A stretch of DNA of 64,000 nucleotides from UBA1756 sp045130235 (GCA_045130235.1 JBGUPJ010000044.1:36982-100981), one strand, 5' to 3'. Counted from the stretch's first letter, positions 1-9,812 are shown. Translations and numbers: made by a program. Notes: generated from the letters alone by a model not told the origin.

Positions 1-35
1 TCCGTCGCAATTTTCTTTCCGTCAATGATTTTCAT
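1..35 (-). CDS. Start of an unknown gene, possibly FolD-like (partial, runs off the window)
   Basis: An ATG on the minus strand at 35-33 opens a frame that continues to the edge of the window. It encodes MKIIDGKKIAT. This resembles the usual FolD N-terminus and the N-terminus of the complete FolD at 16011 (MAQIIDGKKLGARIK). Eleven residues are too few to name the gene. It follows the restriction-modification gene on the same strand after a 48-base gap, so it could be co-transcribed with it. No clear promoter was seen in the gap. Confidence 0.3.
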   Translation of the reverse strand, partial: MKIIDGKKIAT

Positions 36-83
36 GATATGTTATGGTTGTAAATTGAGGTGAAATACTTCTCTGTATGATTT

Positions 84-3038
84 TTACTTAATTAAGCTCT
101 CATATATTTTGAACAACATTGCCACCTCTTCATCTTCACTCATCTTGGTAGAGAATCCATAGGCTTCCATCACAGCCTTGTCGTTGGATACATGGGCTTT
201 GCGAAGCTCTGGTGGCATGCTGATTTCATCGTACAGATCTGCCAATGAGCAGTCGGGAAATTTTGCGCGGACATTGAGGATGGCTTGTGCTGTCGTTTCA
301 ATTTTTGTTATCTGTTCTTTGGAAGGATTGGGCCATGGGAAATTATTGTAAACTATGGTGTTGCTGTAACTGTATCGCATTTCTAATCGTCCACATGTGG
401 CACGCATCCATGCCATGTGTACACAACTCGTAAGTACTCCAAAGTGATAAAGACTTGCATTTTGCATTACGAAGAGTTTGTCTCCGGGAATAATCTCTTT
501 GGAAAGATAGTCCATAGGAATATACCGCCGTTGTTCAGAAGAAACTTTTGGAATAGCAATATAATCGCTTTCGGCCACAAACGGGGCACCAAAAACTGTG
601 GGCATTTCAGCTGCGCGGAGGGTGCTTGTTCGATTGCTCTCAAGACGAAAACTCCTAACATTTGCTACTCGGTGCATGATTTCATGACATTTGCGCAGTT
701 CAGAAGGATTTGCCCCCATAAGCCAAAAACACCATCGAGGAGTACGTTCGATGAAGTCTTTTCCCATCATAAATGGTCGTAGAAATTTCTCCCCTTGGGG
801 CTCTTCTTTGAGATATCTCTCTTTCTCTTCAGTTGTTAGAATGAAATTGCCATCGTCAATAGGTTGCCCACCAAGACAAATTTGCGGGACATCACATAAG
901 GGCTTGGATCTTTTTTCGATAAAAATGTTGGGTGCGTCCAATAGATATCCGTTGATGTTGCTTGCTAAGTGTTTGCTGCCGCTCTCATCAAAAATGATTC
1001 TTTGATTATTTGCGGATCTATTGTTTGAAAAACCGACAATTACGCAATGTACGTGGGCTTTTTGTTCCGATTCGCTATCCCATCTGAATGTGCGATAGGC
1101 GAAATCGAACTTCACTTGATGCGTCTGAAACAACGGCTTCCAAAGGTTTGCCACAGCGCCACCCTGCGTAATACTATTGGTGCTGACAAATGCGGCTTTC
1201 GTTTTATTGCAGTGTTTTAGCAAATCGCTTGCTTTTTTGTACCAACAACAAACATAATCCAAATCACCTACTCCCTGCCACTTTTTACCAAAAGTATAAA
1301 TAACGTCTTCTTTTTGTTCCTTACCCATCCACCTTGCTCCCACAAACGGCGGATTGCCCATGATATAATCAAATATGATAGATTTATGGTTCTGTGTATC
1401 AGGGAGTTTTTTCTCTTCGACCTCTTTTGTGATGACATTCAGTTCTTTGTAATGTGTCTGGTAAGTAGATGAAGGCTCACTGGCGATACAACCTTCGAAA
1501 TCCTCATTCACCTTGTAAATATTGAGTTTTTCTGCAAACAAATACTTTGTATCATCTTCTTTTACAAAAGTATTCCAGTCCATCCGTAAGGCATTGCCTT
1601 CCTTTATGTTATGATAAGCTTTCAGCGGCAACATATCCAGGTCGAAATCCACAATGTTTTCCGTTTCTTTCAGCATTTGGTTTTCGGCAATCCAAAGGGC
1701 TGTGGTGGCCACGGAAACAGCAAAATCATTGATTTCAATCCCATAAAATTGGTGAATGTTCACTTTGATAGGATTGGTCTCTTCAAAACCAAGCCTTGAT
1801 TGTCCTTTAGTCTGAATGCGGATGGCTTCGTTTTCTAATCTTCGAAGCGATAAAAAAGTTTCTGTCAGAAAGTTGCCACTTCCACAGGCGGGGTCAAGGA
1901 AACGTAAAGAAGCTAATCTGTCTTGGAAATCCGCAGCTTTTTTGCTTCGGCTTCTCTCTACTTTTTCTCTTTTGATAGCTTCCAATTCATCCCGCAGTTC
2001 ATCCAAAAATAGCGGGTCAATCACCTTGTGGATATTCTCGATGGAGGTATAGTGCATTCCACCTTTTCTTCTGGTATCGGGATTCAGCGTGCTTTCAAAA
2101 ACTGCGCCAAAAATGGTCGGACTGATTTCGTTCCAGTCAAAATCATCCGATGCATGAGCCAAGAGCAGCTCTTTCAACTCTTCGCTGAACTGCGGAATGA
2201 TCAGACGTTCGTCTTTGCTGAACAATCCGCCATTGACGTAGGGAAATGCTTTGAGTGTATCGTCCAGATAGGGATCGCGCTGGTCAAGTGGCGTGTCAAG
2301 TGCATCAAACAGATCAAATAGAGCCCGCCGGATGTCACGCGCCTCATAGTGTGCCAGATAGTCATGAAATGCTGTTTTAGAACCGAAAAGGAAAGCGTCT
2401 TCGGCGTAGAGGCAGAAAACCAAACGCACGCATAAAATGTTGAGCGAACGTAGCGTTTCAGCATCGTTGGGGTCAATATACTGCTGAAGTAGTTTGTCGT
2501 ATATAACTCCTACTAATTCGCCCGCCTTGACTGACACTTCCAATTCGCGTTTGAGGCGCTCATTATTCTCATCAACAATAAATTGGAGACGATAATGTTC
2601 TTTTTCTAAATTTTCCAAGAGCATCTCTTGCGGCTCCCCGTGTGGCTGTTCCATATCGTATATAAGGAACGAACGGAAATTGCATACCACTACCCACCGA
2701 GGACGCATGGAATACGGCATTTCGTTGGCATAACGCTTCGCCTGCTGGAACGGTGTGAGCATCGAACCGTCACTTTGCTTGTAAGGCTTATGCAAATCAA
2801 TGTCGGAACTTTTTTGCTCTATAAGTACTTTGGTAGAAGGGATATAGGCATCAATGAAGCTGACGTGAGACAATTGCACACGTTTTTCAAATTCAATAAA
2901 TTTCTGAGGATTTGAAATGCCATAAACTGCGGAGAGCAAACTTAACCAAAATGGTTGTGTTTCGCTTTTCTCATCACCTCGATCCCTCCATTCATCACTA
3001 AATTGGCGGGCTGCTTTTCGTTGTGTGGATTCATTCAT
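84..3038 (-). CDS. MmeI-like type IIL restriction-modification enzyme (nuclease and adenine methyltransferase in one chain)
   Basis: The 984-residue protein is close to the length of MmeI-family enzymes, which cut and methylate with one polypeptide. The N-terminal part has a PD-(D/E)XK-type signature, D63 followed by E74-Q75-K76, as expected for the nuclease. A helical linker follows. Motif I of the gamma-class N6-adenine methyltransferase, FLDPACGSGNF, lies near residue 380, and the catalytic NPPF motif near residue 562. The C-terminal third would hold target recognition. I chose the ATG at 3038; the frame can extend two codons to a TTG. The gene is clearly more AT-rich than guaA upstream, which fits horizontal acquisition. 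There is no separate methyltransferase or specificity gene beside it, as expected for type IIL. The recognition sequence cannot be read from this. A lone methyltransferase is less likely because the nuclease residues are present. Confidence 0.85.
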   Translation of the reverse strand: MNESTQRKAARQFSDEWRDRGDEKSETQPFWLSLLSAVYGISNPQKFIEFEKRVQLSHVSFIDAYIPSTKVLIEQKSSDIDLHKPYKQSDGSMLTPFQQAKRYANEMPYSMRPRWVVVCNFRSFLIYDMEQPHGEPQEMLLENLEKEHYRLQFIVDENNERLKRELEVSVKAGELVGVIYDKLLQQYIDPNDAETLRSLNILCVRLVFCLYAEDAFLFGSKTAFHDYLAHYEARDIRRALFDLFDALDTPLDQRDPYLDDTLKAFPYVNGGLFSKDERLIIPQFSEELKELLLAHASDDFDWNEISPTIFGAVFESTLNPDTRRKGGMHYTSIENIHKVIDPLFLDELRDELEAIKREKVERSRSKKAADFQDRLASLRFLDPACGSGNFLTETFLSLRRLENEAIRIQTKGQSRLGFEETNPIKVNIHQFYGIEINDFAVSVATTALWIAENQMLKETENIVDFDLDMLPLKAYHNIKEGNALRMDWNTFVKEDDTKYLFAEKLNIYKVNEDFEGCIASEPSSTYQTHYKELNVITKEVEEKKLPDTQNHKSIIFDYIMGNPPFVGARWMGKEQKEDVIYTFGKKWQGVGDLDYVCCWYKKASDLLKHCNKTKAAFVSTNSITQGGAVANLWKPLFQTHQVKFDFAYRTFRWDSESEQKAHVHCVIVGFSNNRSANNQRIIFDESGSKHLASNINGYLLDAPNIFIEKRSKPLCDVPQICLGGQPIDDGNFILTTEEKERYLKEEPQGEKFLRPFMMGKDFIERTPRWCFWLMGANPSELRKCHEIMHRVANVRSFRLESNRTSTLRAAEMPTVFGAPFVAESDYIAIPKVSSEQRRYIPMDYLSKEIIPGDKLFVMQNASLYHFGVLTSCVHMAWMRATCGRLEMRYSYSNTIVYNNFPWPNPSKEQITKIETTAQAILNVRAKFPDCSLADLYDEISMPPELRKAHVSNDKAVMEAYGFSTKMSEDEEVAMLFKIYESLIK

Positions 3039-3122
3039 GATCAAGTAGTATTTAGATTGTTGATGATTTGTGTTAGTATGCGATTGCGAATAGATAAAGG
3101 ATTGGAAAAGGAAACAGTCCCA

Positions 3123-4643
3123 TTACTCCCACTCTATTGTCGCCGGCGGCTTCGAGCTGATGTCATAGACCACTCTGTTGATGCCGCGCACCTTGTTGAT
3201 GATTTCGTTGGAGATGGCGCGCAGGAAGTCGTTGGGCAGGTCGGCCCAGTCGGCGGTCATGCCGTCGGTGGAGGTGACGGCGCGTAGGGCTACGGCATTC
3301 TCGTAGGTGCGCTCGTCGCCCATGACACCCACCGAGCGGATGGGCAGCAGGATGACTCCCGCCTGCCAAACCTGATCATATAATTTATGTTTCCGCAGCC
3401 CGTTGATGAAGATGTCGTCGGCCTCCTGCAGGATACGCACCTTCTCGGGCGTGATGTCGCCGAGGATACGCACGCCGAGTCCGGGTCCCGGGAAGGGATG
3501 GCGCGTGATGAACGATTCAGGGATGCCCATCTCGCGTCCCACCTGCCGCACCTCGTCCTTGAAGAGCAGCTTCAGCGGTTCCACCACCTGCATGTGCATG
3601 CGTTCGGGCAGACCGCCCACGTTGTGGTGCGACTTGATGACCATGCCGGTGATGGAGAGCGACTCGATACGGTCGGGATAGATGGTGCCCTGGGCGAGCC
3701 ACTTCACGTCGCTGAGTTTCTTGGCTTCGGCCTCAAACACTTCGATGAAGCCTTTACCTATAATTTTACGTTTCTTTTCAGGGTCGCTTTCGCCTTTGAG
3801 GGCTTCGTAGAAATGCTGCGAAGCGTCCACGCCAGTCACGTTGAGGCCGAGCAGCTGGTAGTGCTTCAGCACGGACGAGAACTCGTTGAGGCGGAGCAGT
3901 CCGTTATCCACGAAGATGCAGTGGAGCTGCTGCCCGATGGCCTTGTTGAGCAGCATGGCGGCCACGGTGGAATCGACGCCGCCGGAGAGGCCGAGCACCA
4001 CCTGGTCGGTGCCGAGTTGCTGGCGCAGCTCTTTCACCGTTGATTCGATGAACGAGGCGGGGGTCCAGTCGGCCTGGCAGCCGCAGATGCCATGGACAAA
4101 GTTGCGGAGGATGGTGGGACCGTCCTCGGAGTGGAACACCTCGGGGTGGAACTGCACGGCCCAGGTGGGCTCGCCCTCAATGCGGTAGGCGGCCACGGGC
4201 ACATCGGCGGTGCTGGCGATGATGCGGAAGTTCTGCGGCAGCTCCACGATGGTGTCGCCGTGCGACATCCACACCTGCGAGTGTCCGCGCACCCCTTGGA
4301 AGAGCGGGTCGCTGCCGTCGAAGGTGGCGAGGCGGGCGCGGCCGTACTCACGGCTGTCGCTGCTGCCCACACGGCCGCCCGAGATGTGGGCGAGATACTG
4401 CGCACCATAACAAACTCCTAACAAAGGAATGCGTTTGCGGAAGGCCGACAGGTCGGGCTTGAAAGCCTCCGCCTGGTTGACGGAGAACGGGCTTCCGGAA
4501 AGGATGACACCCTTCACCGTAGGGTCTCCTTCGGGGAATTTGTTGTAAGGAAGAATTTCACAATAGGTGTGCAATTCTCGCACGCGACGGGCTATCAGCT
4601 GCGTATATTGCGAACCGAAATCCAAGATGATAATTTTGTCCAT
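3123..4643 (-). CDS. guaA: GMP synthase (glutamine-hydrolysing)
   Basis: Converts XMP to GMP using ATP and glutamine in the cytoplasm, the last step of guanine nucleotide synthesis; the preceding enzyme, GuaB, is encoded at 18118. The class I glutaminase domain comes first, with its nucleophile in LGVCYGAQYLAH and the catalytic His-Glu in HPEV. Next comes the PP-loop ATP pyrophosphatase domain (LGLSGGVDSTV), then the C-terminal dimerisation domain ending in KPPATIEWE. The start is MDKIIILDFGSQYTQ at 4643 (506 aa). An ORF 20 codons longer would start upstream of the TAnnTTTG promoter element at 4666-4673, so I rejected it. The gene is divergent from purC, and the restriction-modification gene follows 84 bases after its stop. 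Confidence 0.97.
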   Translation of the reverse strand: MDKIIILDFGSQYTQLIARRVRELHTYCEILPYNKFPEGDPTVKGVILSGSPFSVNQAEAFKPDLSAFRKRIPLLGVCYGAQYLAHISGGRVGSSDSREYGRARLATFDGSDPLFQGVRGHSQVWMSHGDTIVELPQNFRIIASTADVPVAAYRIEGEPTWAVQFHPEVFHSEDGPTILRNFVHGICGCQADWTPASFIESTVKELRQQLGTDQVVLGLSGGVDSTVAAMLLNKAIGQQLHCIFVDNGLLRLNEFSSVLKHYQLLGLNVTGVDASQHFYEALKGESDPEKKRKIIGKGFIEVFEAEAKKLSDVKWLAQGTIYPDRIESLSITGMVIKSHHNVGGLPERMHMQVVEPLKLLFKDEVRQVGREMGIPESFITRHPFPGPGLGVRILGDITPEKVRILQEADDIFINGLRKHKLYDQVWQAGVILLPIRSVGVMGDERTYENAVALRAVTSTDGMTADWADLPNDFLRAISNEIINKVRGINRVVYDISSKPPATIEWE

Positions 4644-4665
4644 AATTTTGCGGTTTTTCAGGCTG

Positions 4666-4673
4666 CAAAAATA
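4666..4673 (-). promoter_or_regulatory. guaA promoter, -7 element
   Basis: Read on the minus strand this is TATTTTTG, a match to the Bacteroidota consensus TAnnTTTG, 23 bases before the guaA start codon. No TTTG box was found at the usual distance upstream, so the call rests on the -7 element and its position. Confidence 0.55.
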
Positions 4674-4813
4674 CGGAATTGTTATGAGTAATTTTTCATT
4701 CATATTTTAATAAAAAAATAAAATTTCCCGTTAAACAGGAATGTCTGGTGAGTAACTTTTTGATTTTTAGCATGAAATAATAGTGTTGAAAAGTTTATAA
4801 AAAATTTTATGAA

Positions 4814-4848
4814 TTTGAAAAAAACGAAAAAAAAATAATGTACTTTTG
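4814..4848 (+). promoter_or_regulatory. purC promoter
   Basis: TTTG at 4814-4817 and TACTTTTG at 4841-4848, separated by 23 bases. The -7 element matches TAnnTTTG and lies 21 bases before the purC ATG. The spacing is slightly longer than the 20 bases seen at two better promoters in this window. No purine riboswitch fold was recognised in the guaA-purC gap, which is otherwise AT-rich. Confidence 0.55.
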
Positions 4849-4869
4849 CAGCATCAAAAACACATCATT

Positions 4870-5559
4870 ATGGAAACAAAACATGTTTACACAGGGAAGA
4901 CGAAAGACGTCTTCGCATTGAGCAATGGAAATTATCTCTTGAAGTTCAAGGATGATTGCACTGGAAAAGACGGAAAGTTTGATCCAGGTGAAAACTCTGT
5001 AGGACTTAAAATTGAGGGCGTTGGCAAGGTGAACCTGAAAATGTCCATCTACTTCTTTGAGAAGATCAACGCTGCTGGCATTCGCACCCACTATGTGAAC
5101 GCCAACTTGGACGATGTCACCATGGAGGTCCTCCCCGCCAAGGTGTTCGGCAAGGGTCTCGAAGTGATTTGCCGCTACAAAGCTGTGGGCAGCTTCTTCC
5201 GTCGCTATGGCGAGTATGTTGAACAGGCTGCTGCTCTTCCTGAGTATGTCGAGATGACCTTCAAGAATGATGCCAAGGGCGACCCGCTCGTAACCAAAGA
5301 CGGCCTCGTAGCGCTCAACATCATGACCGAGAAACAGTATGACGACATCAAGGACATGACCCGCAAAGTCACCCGCATCGTCGCTGACGAGATGAAGGCA
5401 AGAGGCCTCGACCTCTACGACATCAAGTTCGAGTTCGGTTACGACAAAGACGGCAAGGTTATGCTGATCGACGAGATCGCTTCCGGCAACATGCGCGTTT
5501 ACAAAAACGGCGAGTACATCGAACCGATGACCCTTTCCAAATTATTTTTTGAGAAATAA
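4870..5559 (+). CDS. purC: SAICAR synthase, divergent subtype
   Basis: Joins CAIR and aspartate with ATP to form SAICAR. At 229 residues it is the short single-domain form. Recognisable family blocks include the N-terminal YTGKTKDVF, the central VICRYKAVGSFFRR and the C-terminal DIKFEFG. The block that is DEFSPDGSRLW in E. coli reads DEIASGNMRVY here, so this belongs to a divergent PurC branch; I recall similar sequences annotated as PurC in Firmicutes. The start METKHVY at 4870 is chosen because an upstream ATG at 4846 lies inside the promoter -7 element. purE begins eight bases after the stop, so the two are co-transcribed. Confidence 0.85.
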   Translation: METKHVYTGKTKDVFALSNGNYLLKFKDDCTGKDGKFDPGENSVGLKIEGVGKVNLKMSIYFFEKINAAGIRTHYVNANLDDVTMEVLPAKVFGKGLEVICRYKAVGSFFRRYGEYVEQAAALPEYVEMTFKNDAKGDPLVTKDGLVALNIMTEKQYDDIKDMTRKVTRIVADEMKARGLDLYDIKFEFGYDKDGKVMLIDEIASGNMRVYKNGEYIEPMTLSKLFFEK

Positions 5560-5567
5560 TTGTTGAA

Positions 5568-6035
5568 ATGAAAGTAGCAGTGATCATGGGAAGTGCAAGC
5601 GACTGGGACGTGATGTCTCCGGCTTGTACCACTCTTGAAGAGTTCGGAATCCCTTACGAGAAGAAGGTGCTGAGTGCGCATCGCAACCCGGGGCCGTTGG
5701 CCGACTATGTCAGAGCGGCCCGCGACAATGGCTTTGATGTCATCATCGCCGGGGCAGGGGGCGCGGCACATCTGCCGGGGGTCATCGCCGCCTTCACCAC
5801 ACTGCCGGTCATCGGCGTGCCGGTGAAGTCGAAGGCGCTCAACGGACTCGACTCGCTGCTCTCTATCGTACAGATGCCATCAGGAATACCAGTGGCCACC
5901 ATGGCCATCGACGGCGCGAAGAACGCCGCACTGATGGCGGTCACCATACTTGCACTGCACCACCCGCACTTGACAGACCAACTGGAAGAGTTCCGCAAGC
6001 GTCAGAGTGAGAAGGTGCTGAATACGACTATATAA
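5568..6035 (+). CDS. purE: N5-carboxyaminoimidazole ribonucleotide mutase
   Basis: Acts between AIR and CAIR in purine synthesis. The 155-residue protein has the MGSASDWD start, SAHRNP, GAGGAAHLPG and DSLLSIVQMP, all class I (bacterial) PurE signatures. Class I enzymes normally need PurK to make N5-CAIR, and no purK lies in this window. It may be elsewhere in the genome. Position 3 of the SAHR(T)P motif carries Asn instead of the common Thr. The gene closes a purC-purE pair that ends at a strong terminator seven bases beyond the stop. Confidence 0.95.
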   Translation: MKVAVIMGSASDWDVMSPACTTLEEFGIPYEKKVLSAHRNPGPLADYVRAARDNGFDVIIAGAGGAAHLPGVIAAFTTLPVIGVPVKSKALNGLDSLLSIVQMPSGIPVATMAIDGAKNAALMAVTILALHHPHLTDQLEEFRKRQSEKVLNTTI

Positions 6036-6041
6036 ACCCAT

Positions 6042-6075
6042 AACGCCCACGCGATAGTTCCGCGTGGGCGTTTTC
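6042..6075 (+). terminator. Rho-independent terminator after purCE
   Basis: A perfect 12-bp inverted repeat (arms 6042-6053 and 6061-6072, seven-base loop) followed by a run of T. It separates purCE from purL, which begins only 18 bases after it, so purL must have its own start or depend on read-through. Confidence 0.9.
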
Positions 6076-6092
6076 ATTTAATATTAAACACT

Positions 6093-9000
6093 ATGAACAG
6101 CAGACGCATCTACGTCGAAAAGAAACCCCAGTTCCGTGTCGAGGCCGACAGCCTCAAGGCGGAGCTGAATGAAAACCTTTCCCTTAACATCCGTAACCTT
6201 AGACTTCTCAACGTCTATGACCTCTTCGGCTTCAGCGACGAGCTGGTGGAACAGAGCCGCTACCGCGTGTTCGGCGAAATCGTTACCGACACCGTCACCG
6301 ACAGGTGCGACCTCACCGGCAAGAAGTTCATCGCTGTGGAGTATATCCCCGGACAGTTCGACCAGCGGGCCTCTTCTGCTGTTGACTGCGTGCATCTGAT
6401 CGACCCTGAGGCAGATATTCAGATTCGCAGTTCCCGTCTGCTGATTTTCGACGATGACACCACTGACCAGACACTGGCTCAGATCTCACATTACTATATC
6501 AACCCCGTGGAAAGCCGTGCCAAAGACCTCAACGTGCTGTCGCTGTCGGAACAGGCTGAGGTGAGCCCGATGGAAGACCTGACGGGTTTCACCCAGATGA
6601 CGCCCGACCAGTATCAGGAGTTCTGCTCCTCGCATGGTCTGGCCATGAGCACCGACGACCTCGACGAGGTGGTGCGCTATTTCAAACGTCAGGGCCGCGA
6701 CCCGTGGGAAACCGAGTTGCGCATCCTCGACACCTATTGGAGTGACCATTGCCGTCACACCACCTTTACTACAGAATTGAAAGAAATTTCCATCGACGAC
6801 TCTTTTATCAAAGCCGATATGGAGCAGTCGCTGGAGTTGTTATACAACATTCGTGCTGAGTTGAAACGCGAACAGAAAAGCCTCTGTCTGATGGAGTTAG
6901 CCACTATCGGAGCGCGTTTTCTGAGTGCGAATGGACTTTTGGATGATATGGAGCGCAGCGAGGAGAACAACGCTTGCAGCATCTTCGTGGATGTGGATGT
7001 GGACGGGCGCATGGAGAAGTGGCTGCTCCAGTTCAAGAACGAGACCCACAACCATCCCACCGAGATTGAGCCTTTCGGTGGTGCGGCCACCTGCTTGGGC
7101 GGTGCCATCCGCGACCCGCTCTCCGGCCGGTCGTACATCTATCAGGCTATGCGTGTAACCGGTGCCGGAGACATCTGCAAGCCTGTGTCGGAGACCATCC
7201 CGGGCAAACTTCCGCAGCGTGTAATCAGCCGCAAGGCTGCCGCCGGCTACTCCAGCTACGGCAATCAGATCGGTTTGGCTACCACCATGGTGCGCGAGAT
7301 TTACGATGCTGGCTATACCGCCAAACGCATGGAGATTGGCGCGGTGGTGGGTGCCGTGAAGGCTGAGAATGTGCGCCGCGAGAGTCCGGCCCCCGGCGAT
7401 GTGATCCTCCTCCTCGGAGGTCGCACGGGGCGCGACGGAGTGGGTGGTGCCACGGGTTCGTCCAAAAGCCATACCGAAACCTCCCTCGAGGTGTGCGGCA
7501 GTGAGGTGCAGAAAGGTAACGCTCCCGAAGAGCGCAAACTACAGCGACTGTTTAGACATCCTGAGGTGACCAAACTGATAAAAAAATCCAATGACTTCGG
7601 AGCGGGAGGCGTTAGTGTCGCCATCGGGGAACTCGCTCCGGGTCTGGATATCTATATCGACAGGGTTCCTACCAAATACTCGGGACTTAACGTTACCGAG
7701 CTGTCCATCAGCGAGTCGCAAGAGAGAATGGCGGTGGTGGTCAGAGCAGAGGACCGTGCCGAATTTGAAGGCTATTGCCAGCGCGACAATGTGGAGGTGA
7801 CCTATGTGGCCGATGTTACCGACCGTGGCCGTATGCGTATCTTCAACGGCAGCAAGGCCGTTTGCGACCTTGAGCGCGAGTTCATCGACAGCGCCGGTGC
7901 CCGCCACTACTCCACCGTGAAGGTGGCTCCCGTGTCATCGGAGCATCCGTTCCACCGCACTCCCGCCGGTGCCGACCTGCCCGCCCGCATGTCCGCGCTG
8001 ATGGGTTCCGCCAACGTGGCCTCCCAGAAGGGACTGGTGGAGATGTTCGACTCCACCATCGGCCGCTCCACCGTGCTGATGCCTTACGGCGGCAAGTACC
8101 AGGCTACCGAGACACAGGCATCGGTGCAGAAGCTGCCTGTGGATGGCTATACCGACACGGCCAGCGTGATGGCTTTCGGCTACAATCCCGACATCGCACG
8201 CTGGAGTCCGTACCATAGTGCCGCCTACGCCGTTGTGGAGGCCTGCACCAAGGTGGTGGCCGCCGGCGGTGATTTCTCCAAAATGAGATTCTCTTACCAA
8301 GAATATTTCGAGAAGATGACCAGCGACCCCTATCGCTGGGGTAAGCCGTTCTCCGCACTGCTCGGCGCTTTGAAGATGCAGGTGGCGCTCGGCCTCCCGT
8401 CCATCGGTGGTAAGGACTCGATGAGCGGCAGCTTCGAGAACCTGAACGTGCCGCCTACACTGGTGGCTTTCGGCATCACCACGGTGAATGCCAATACCGT
8501 CATCTCTCCTGAGTTCAAGAAGGCTGGACATTCTATCTATCTTATCCAGCATCGTCCGGCAGCCAACTGGATGCCCGACACCGACCAGCTGGTTAGGAAT
8601 TGGAATTTTATTCGCCAAAACATTGAAAACCATAAAATTGTATCCGCTTGGTCGGTGGGATTCGGCGGCGTAGCCGAAGGTTTGGTGAAGATGTCCATGG
8701 GTAATGGTTTAGGAGTGGAGGTGAAGATGGCTGAAGAAGAACTGTTTGCGTTGAATTACGGCTCGGTCATCGTGGAAACCGACGGCGTTTTGGACTTCCC
8801 GGATGCGGTGCTTCTGGGTAAGGTGACCGATGATGCAGTGGTGACCATCAACGGTGCGGCAATGAAGCTCGCGGCGTTGGAGAAGGCTTACGATGAGCGC
8901 TATGCGAAGATATATCCGGTGCGGGTGGCTCCGTTGTTTGATGAGAAGATGGCGAATGTGAAAGAGACTGCCCACGAGGTGTTGGCCCACTATCCCGGCG

Positions 9001-9779
9001 AAGTGCCTGCTGGCGGACCGGTGGTCTGTCTGCCGGTGTTCCCCGGTTCCAACTGCGACTACGACACCGCCAAGGCGTTCCGCAAGGCGGGTGCGCAGGT
9101 GCGGCCGTTCATCTTCCGCAACCTCACCGCACAAGATGTGCTGACCTCCATCAGCGAGTTGGAGAAGCGCATCGACGACTGTCAGATTCTGGCTTTCTGC
9201 GGCGGTTTCTCCTGCGGCGACGAGCCCGACGGAAGTGGCAAGTTCATCGCATCGGTGATCGGCAACGAGAAGATTGCCGCCGCCATCGGCCGGCTCCAGG
9301 CACGCTGCGGCCTGATTCTCGGCATCTGCAACGGCTTCCAGGCCCTCGTCAAGAGCGGCTTGCTGCCGTACGGCAAGGTCGGTGCTGTCACGCCCGATTC
9401 GCCCACACTGTTCCGCAACGACATCAACCGCCATATCTCCATGATGGCCGAGACTGAGGTGGTGGCAACACGTTCCCCGTGGCTCGCCTCCTTCAAGCCC
9501 GGCGATCGCCACACCATTGCGTTGAGCCACGGCGAAGGCAAGTTCGTGGTAGGGGAGGAGATGGCCCGCCAGCTGTTCGCCAACGGTCAGGTGGCCTTCC
9601 GCTACACCGACAACCCGAACGGCTCGCATTACGACATCGAGGGTATCGTGAGCCCCGACGGACTCATCCTCGGCAAGATGGGACATAGTGAGCGTTTCGA
9701 GCAGAATCTCTTCAAGAATATTGATGGGAACCGCTGTCAGGCGATTTTTGACAACGCAGTAAAGTATTTTCAAAAATAG
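6093..9779 (+). CDS. purL: Phosphoribosylformylglycinamidine synthase, large single-chain form
   Basis: Converts FGAR to FGAM using glutamine and ATP. At 1228 residues it is the fused form, with a PurS-like N-terminal domain, two AIRS-like ATP-binding halves, and a class I glutaminase domain starting near residue 980. In the glutaminase the nucleophile is in LGICNGFQAL near residue 1078 and the catalytic His is in SHGEGKF. The ammonia-generating site therefore looks intact, in contrast to PurF downstream. The DNHPTEIEPFGGAATG-type substrate loop appears here as HNHPTEIEPFGGAATC. The start lies just after the purCE terminator, and purF follows 33 bases after the stop. Confidence 0.97.
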   Translation: MNSRRIYVEKKPQFRVEADSLKAELNENLSLNIRNLRLLNVYDLFGFSDELVEQSRYRVFGEIVTDTVTDRCDLTGKKFIAVEYIPGQFDQRASSAVDCVHLIDPEADIQIRSSRLLIFDDDTTDQTLAQISHYYINPVESRAKDLNVLSLSEQAEVSPMEDLTGFTQMTPDQYQEFCSSHGLAMSTDDLDEVVRYFKRQGRDPWETELRILDTYWSDHCRHTTFTTELKEISIDDSFIKADMEQSLELLYNIRAELKREQKSLCLMELATIGARFLSANGLLDDMERSEENNACSIFVDVDVDGRMEKWLLQFKNETHNHPTEIEPFGGAATCLGGAIRDPLSGRSYIYQAMRVTGAGDICKPVSETIPGKLPQRVISRKAAAGYSSYGNQIGLATTMVREIYDAGYTAKRMEIGAVVGAVKAENVRRESPAPGDVILLLGGRTGRDGVGGATGSSKSHTETSLEVCGSEVQKGNAPEERKLQRLFRHPEVTKLIKKSNDFGAGGVSVAIGELAPGLDIYIDRVPTKYSGLNVTELSISESQERMAVVVRAEDRAEFEGYCQRDNVEVTYVADVTDRGRMRIFNGSKAVCDLEREFIDSAGARHYSTVKVAPVSSEHPFHRTPAGADLPARMSALMGSANVASQKGLVEMFDSTIGRSTVLMPYGGKYQATETQASVQKLPVDGYTDTASVMAFGYNPDIARWSPYHSAAYAVVEACTKVVAAGGDFSKMRFSYQEYFEKMTSDPYRWGKPFSALLGALKMQVALGLPSIGGKDSMSGSFENLNVPPTLVAFGITTVNANTVISPEFKKAGHSIYLIQHRPAANWMPDTDQLVRNWNFIRQNIENHKIVSAWSVGFGGVAEGLVKMSMGNGLGVEVKMAEEELFALNYGSVIVETDGVLDFPDAVLLGKVTDDAVVTINGAAMKLAALEKAYDERYAKIYPVRVAPLFDEKMANVKETAHEVLAHYPGEVPAGGPVVCLPVFPGSNCDYDTAKAFRKAGAQVRPFIFRNLTAQDVLTSISELEKRIDDCQILAFCGGFSCGDEPDGSGKFIASVIGNEKIAAAIGRLQARCGLILGICNGFQALVKSGLLPYGKVGAVTPDSPTLFRNDINRHISMMAETEVVATRSPWLASFKPGDRHTIALSHGEGKFVVGEEMARQLFANGQVAFRYTDNPNGSHYDIEGIVSPDGLILGKMGHSERFEQNLFKNIDGNRCQAIFDNAVKYFQK

Positions 9780-9812
9780 AACAATCAACATCATTACGAA
9801 AACATTATAATT

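Noticed and set aside
4704..4845. Possible purine riboswitch between guaA and purC
   Set aside because: The sequence is AT-rich without the paired loops of a purine aptamer; only the two promoter elements could be supported.
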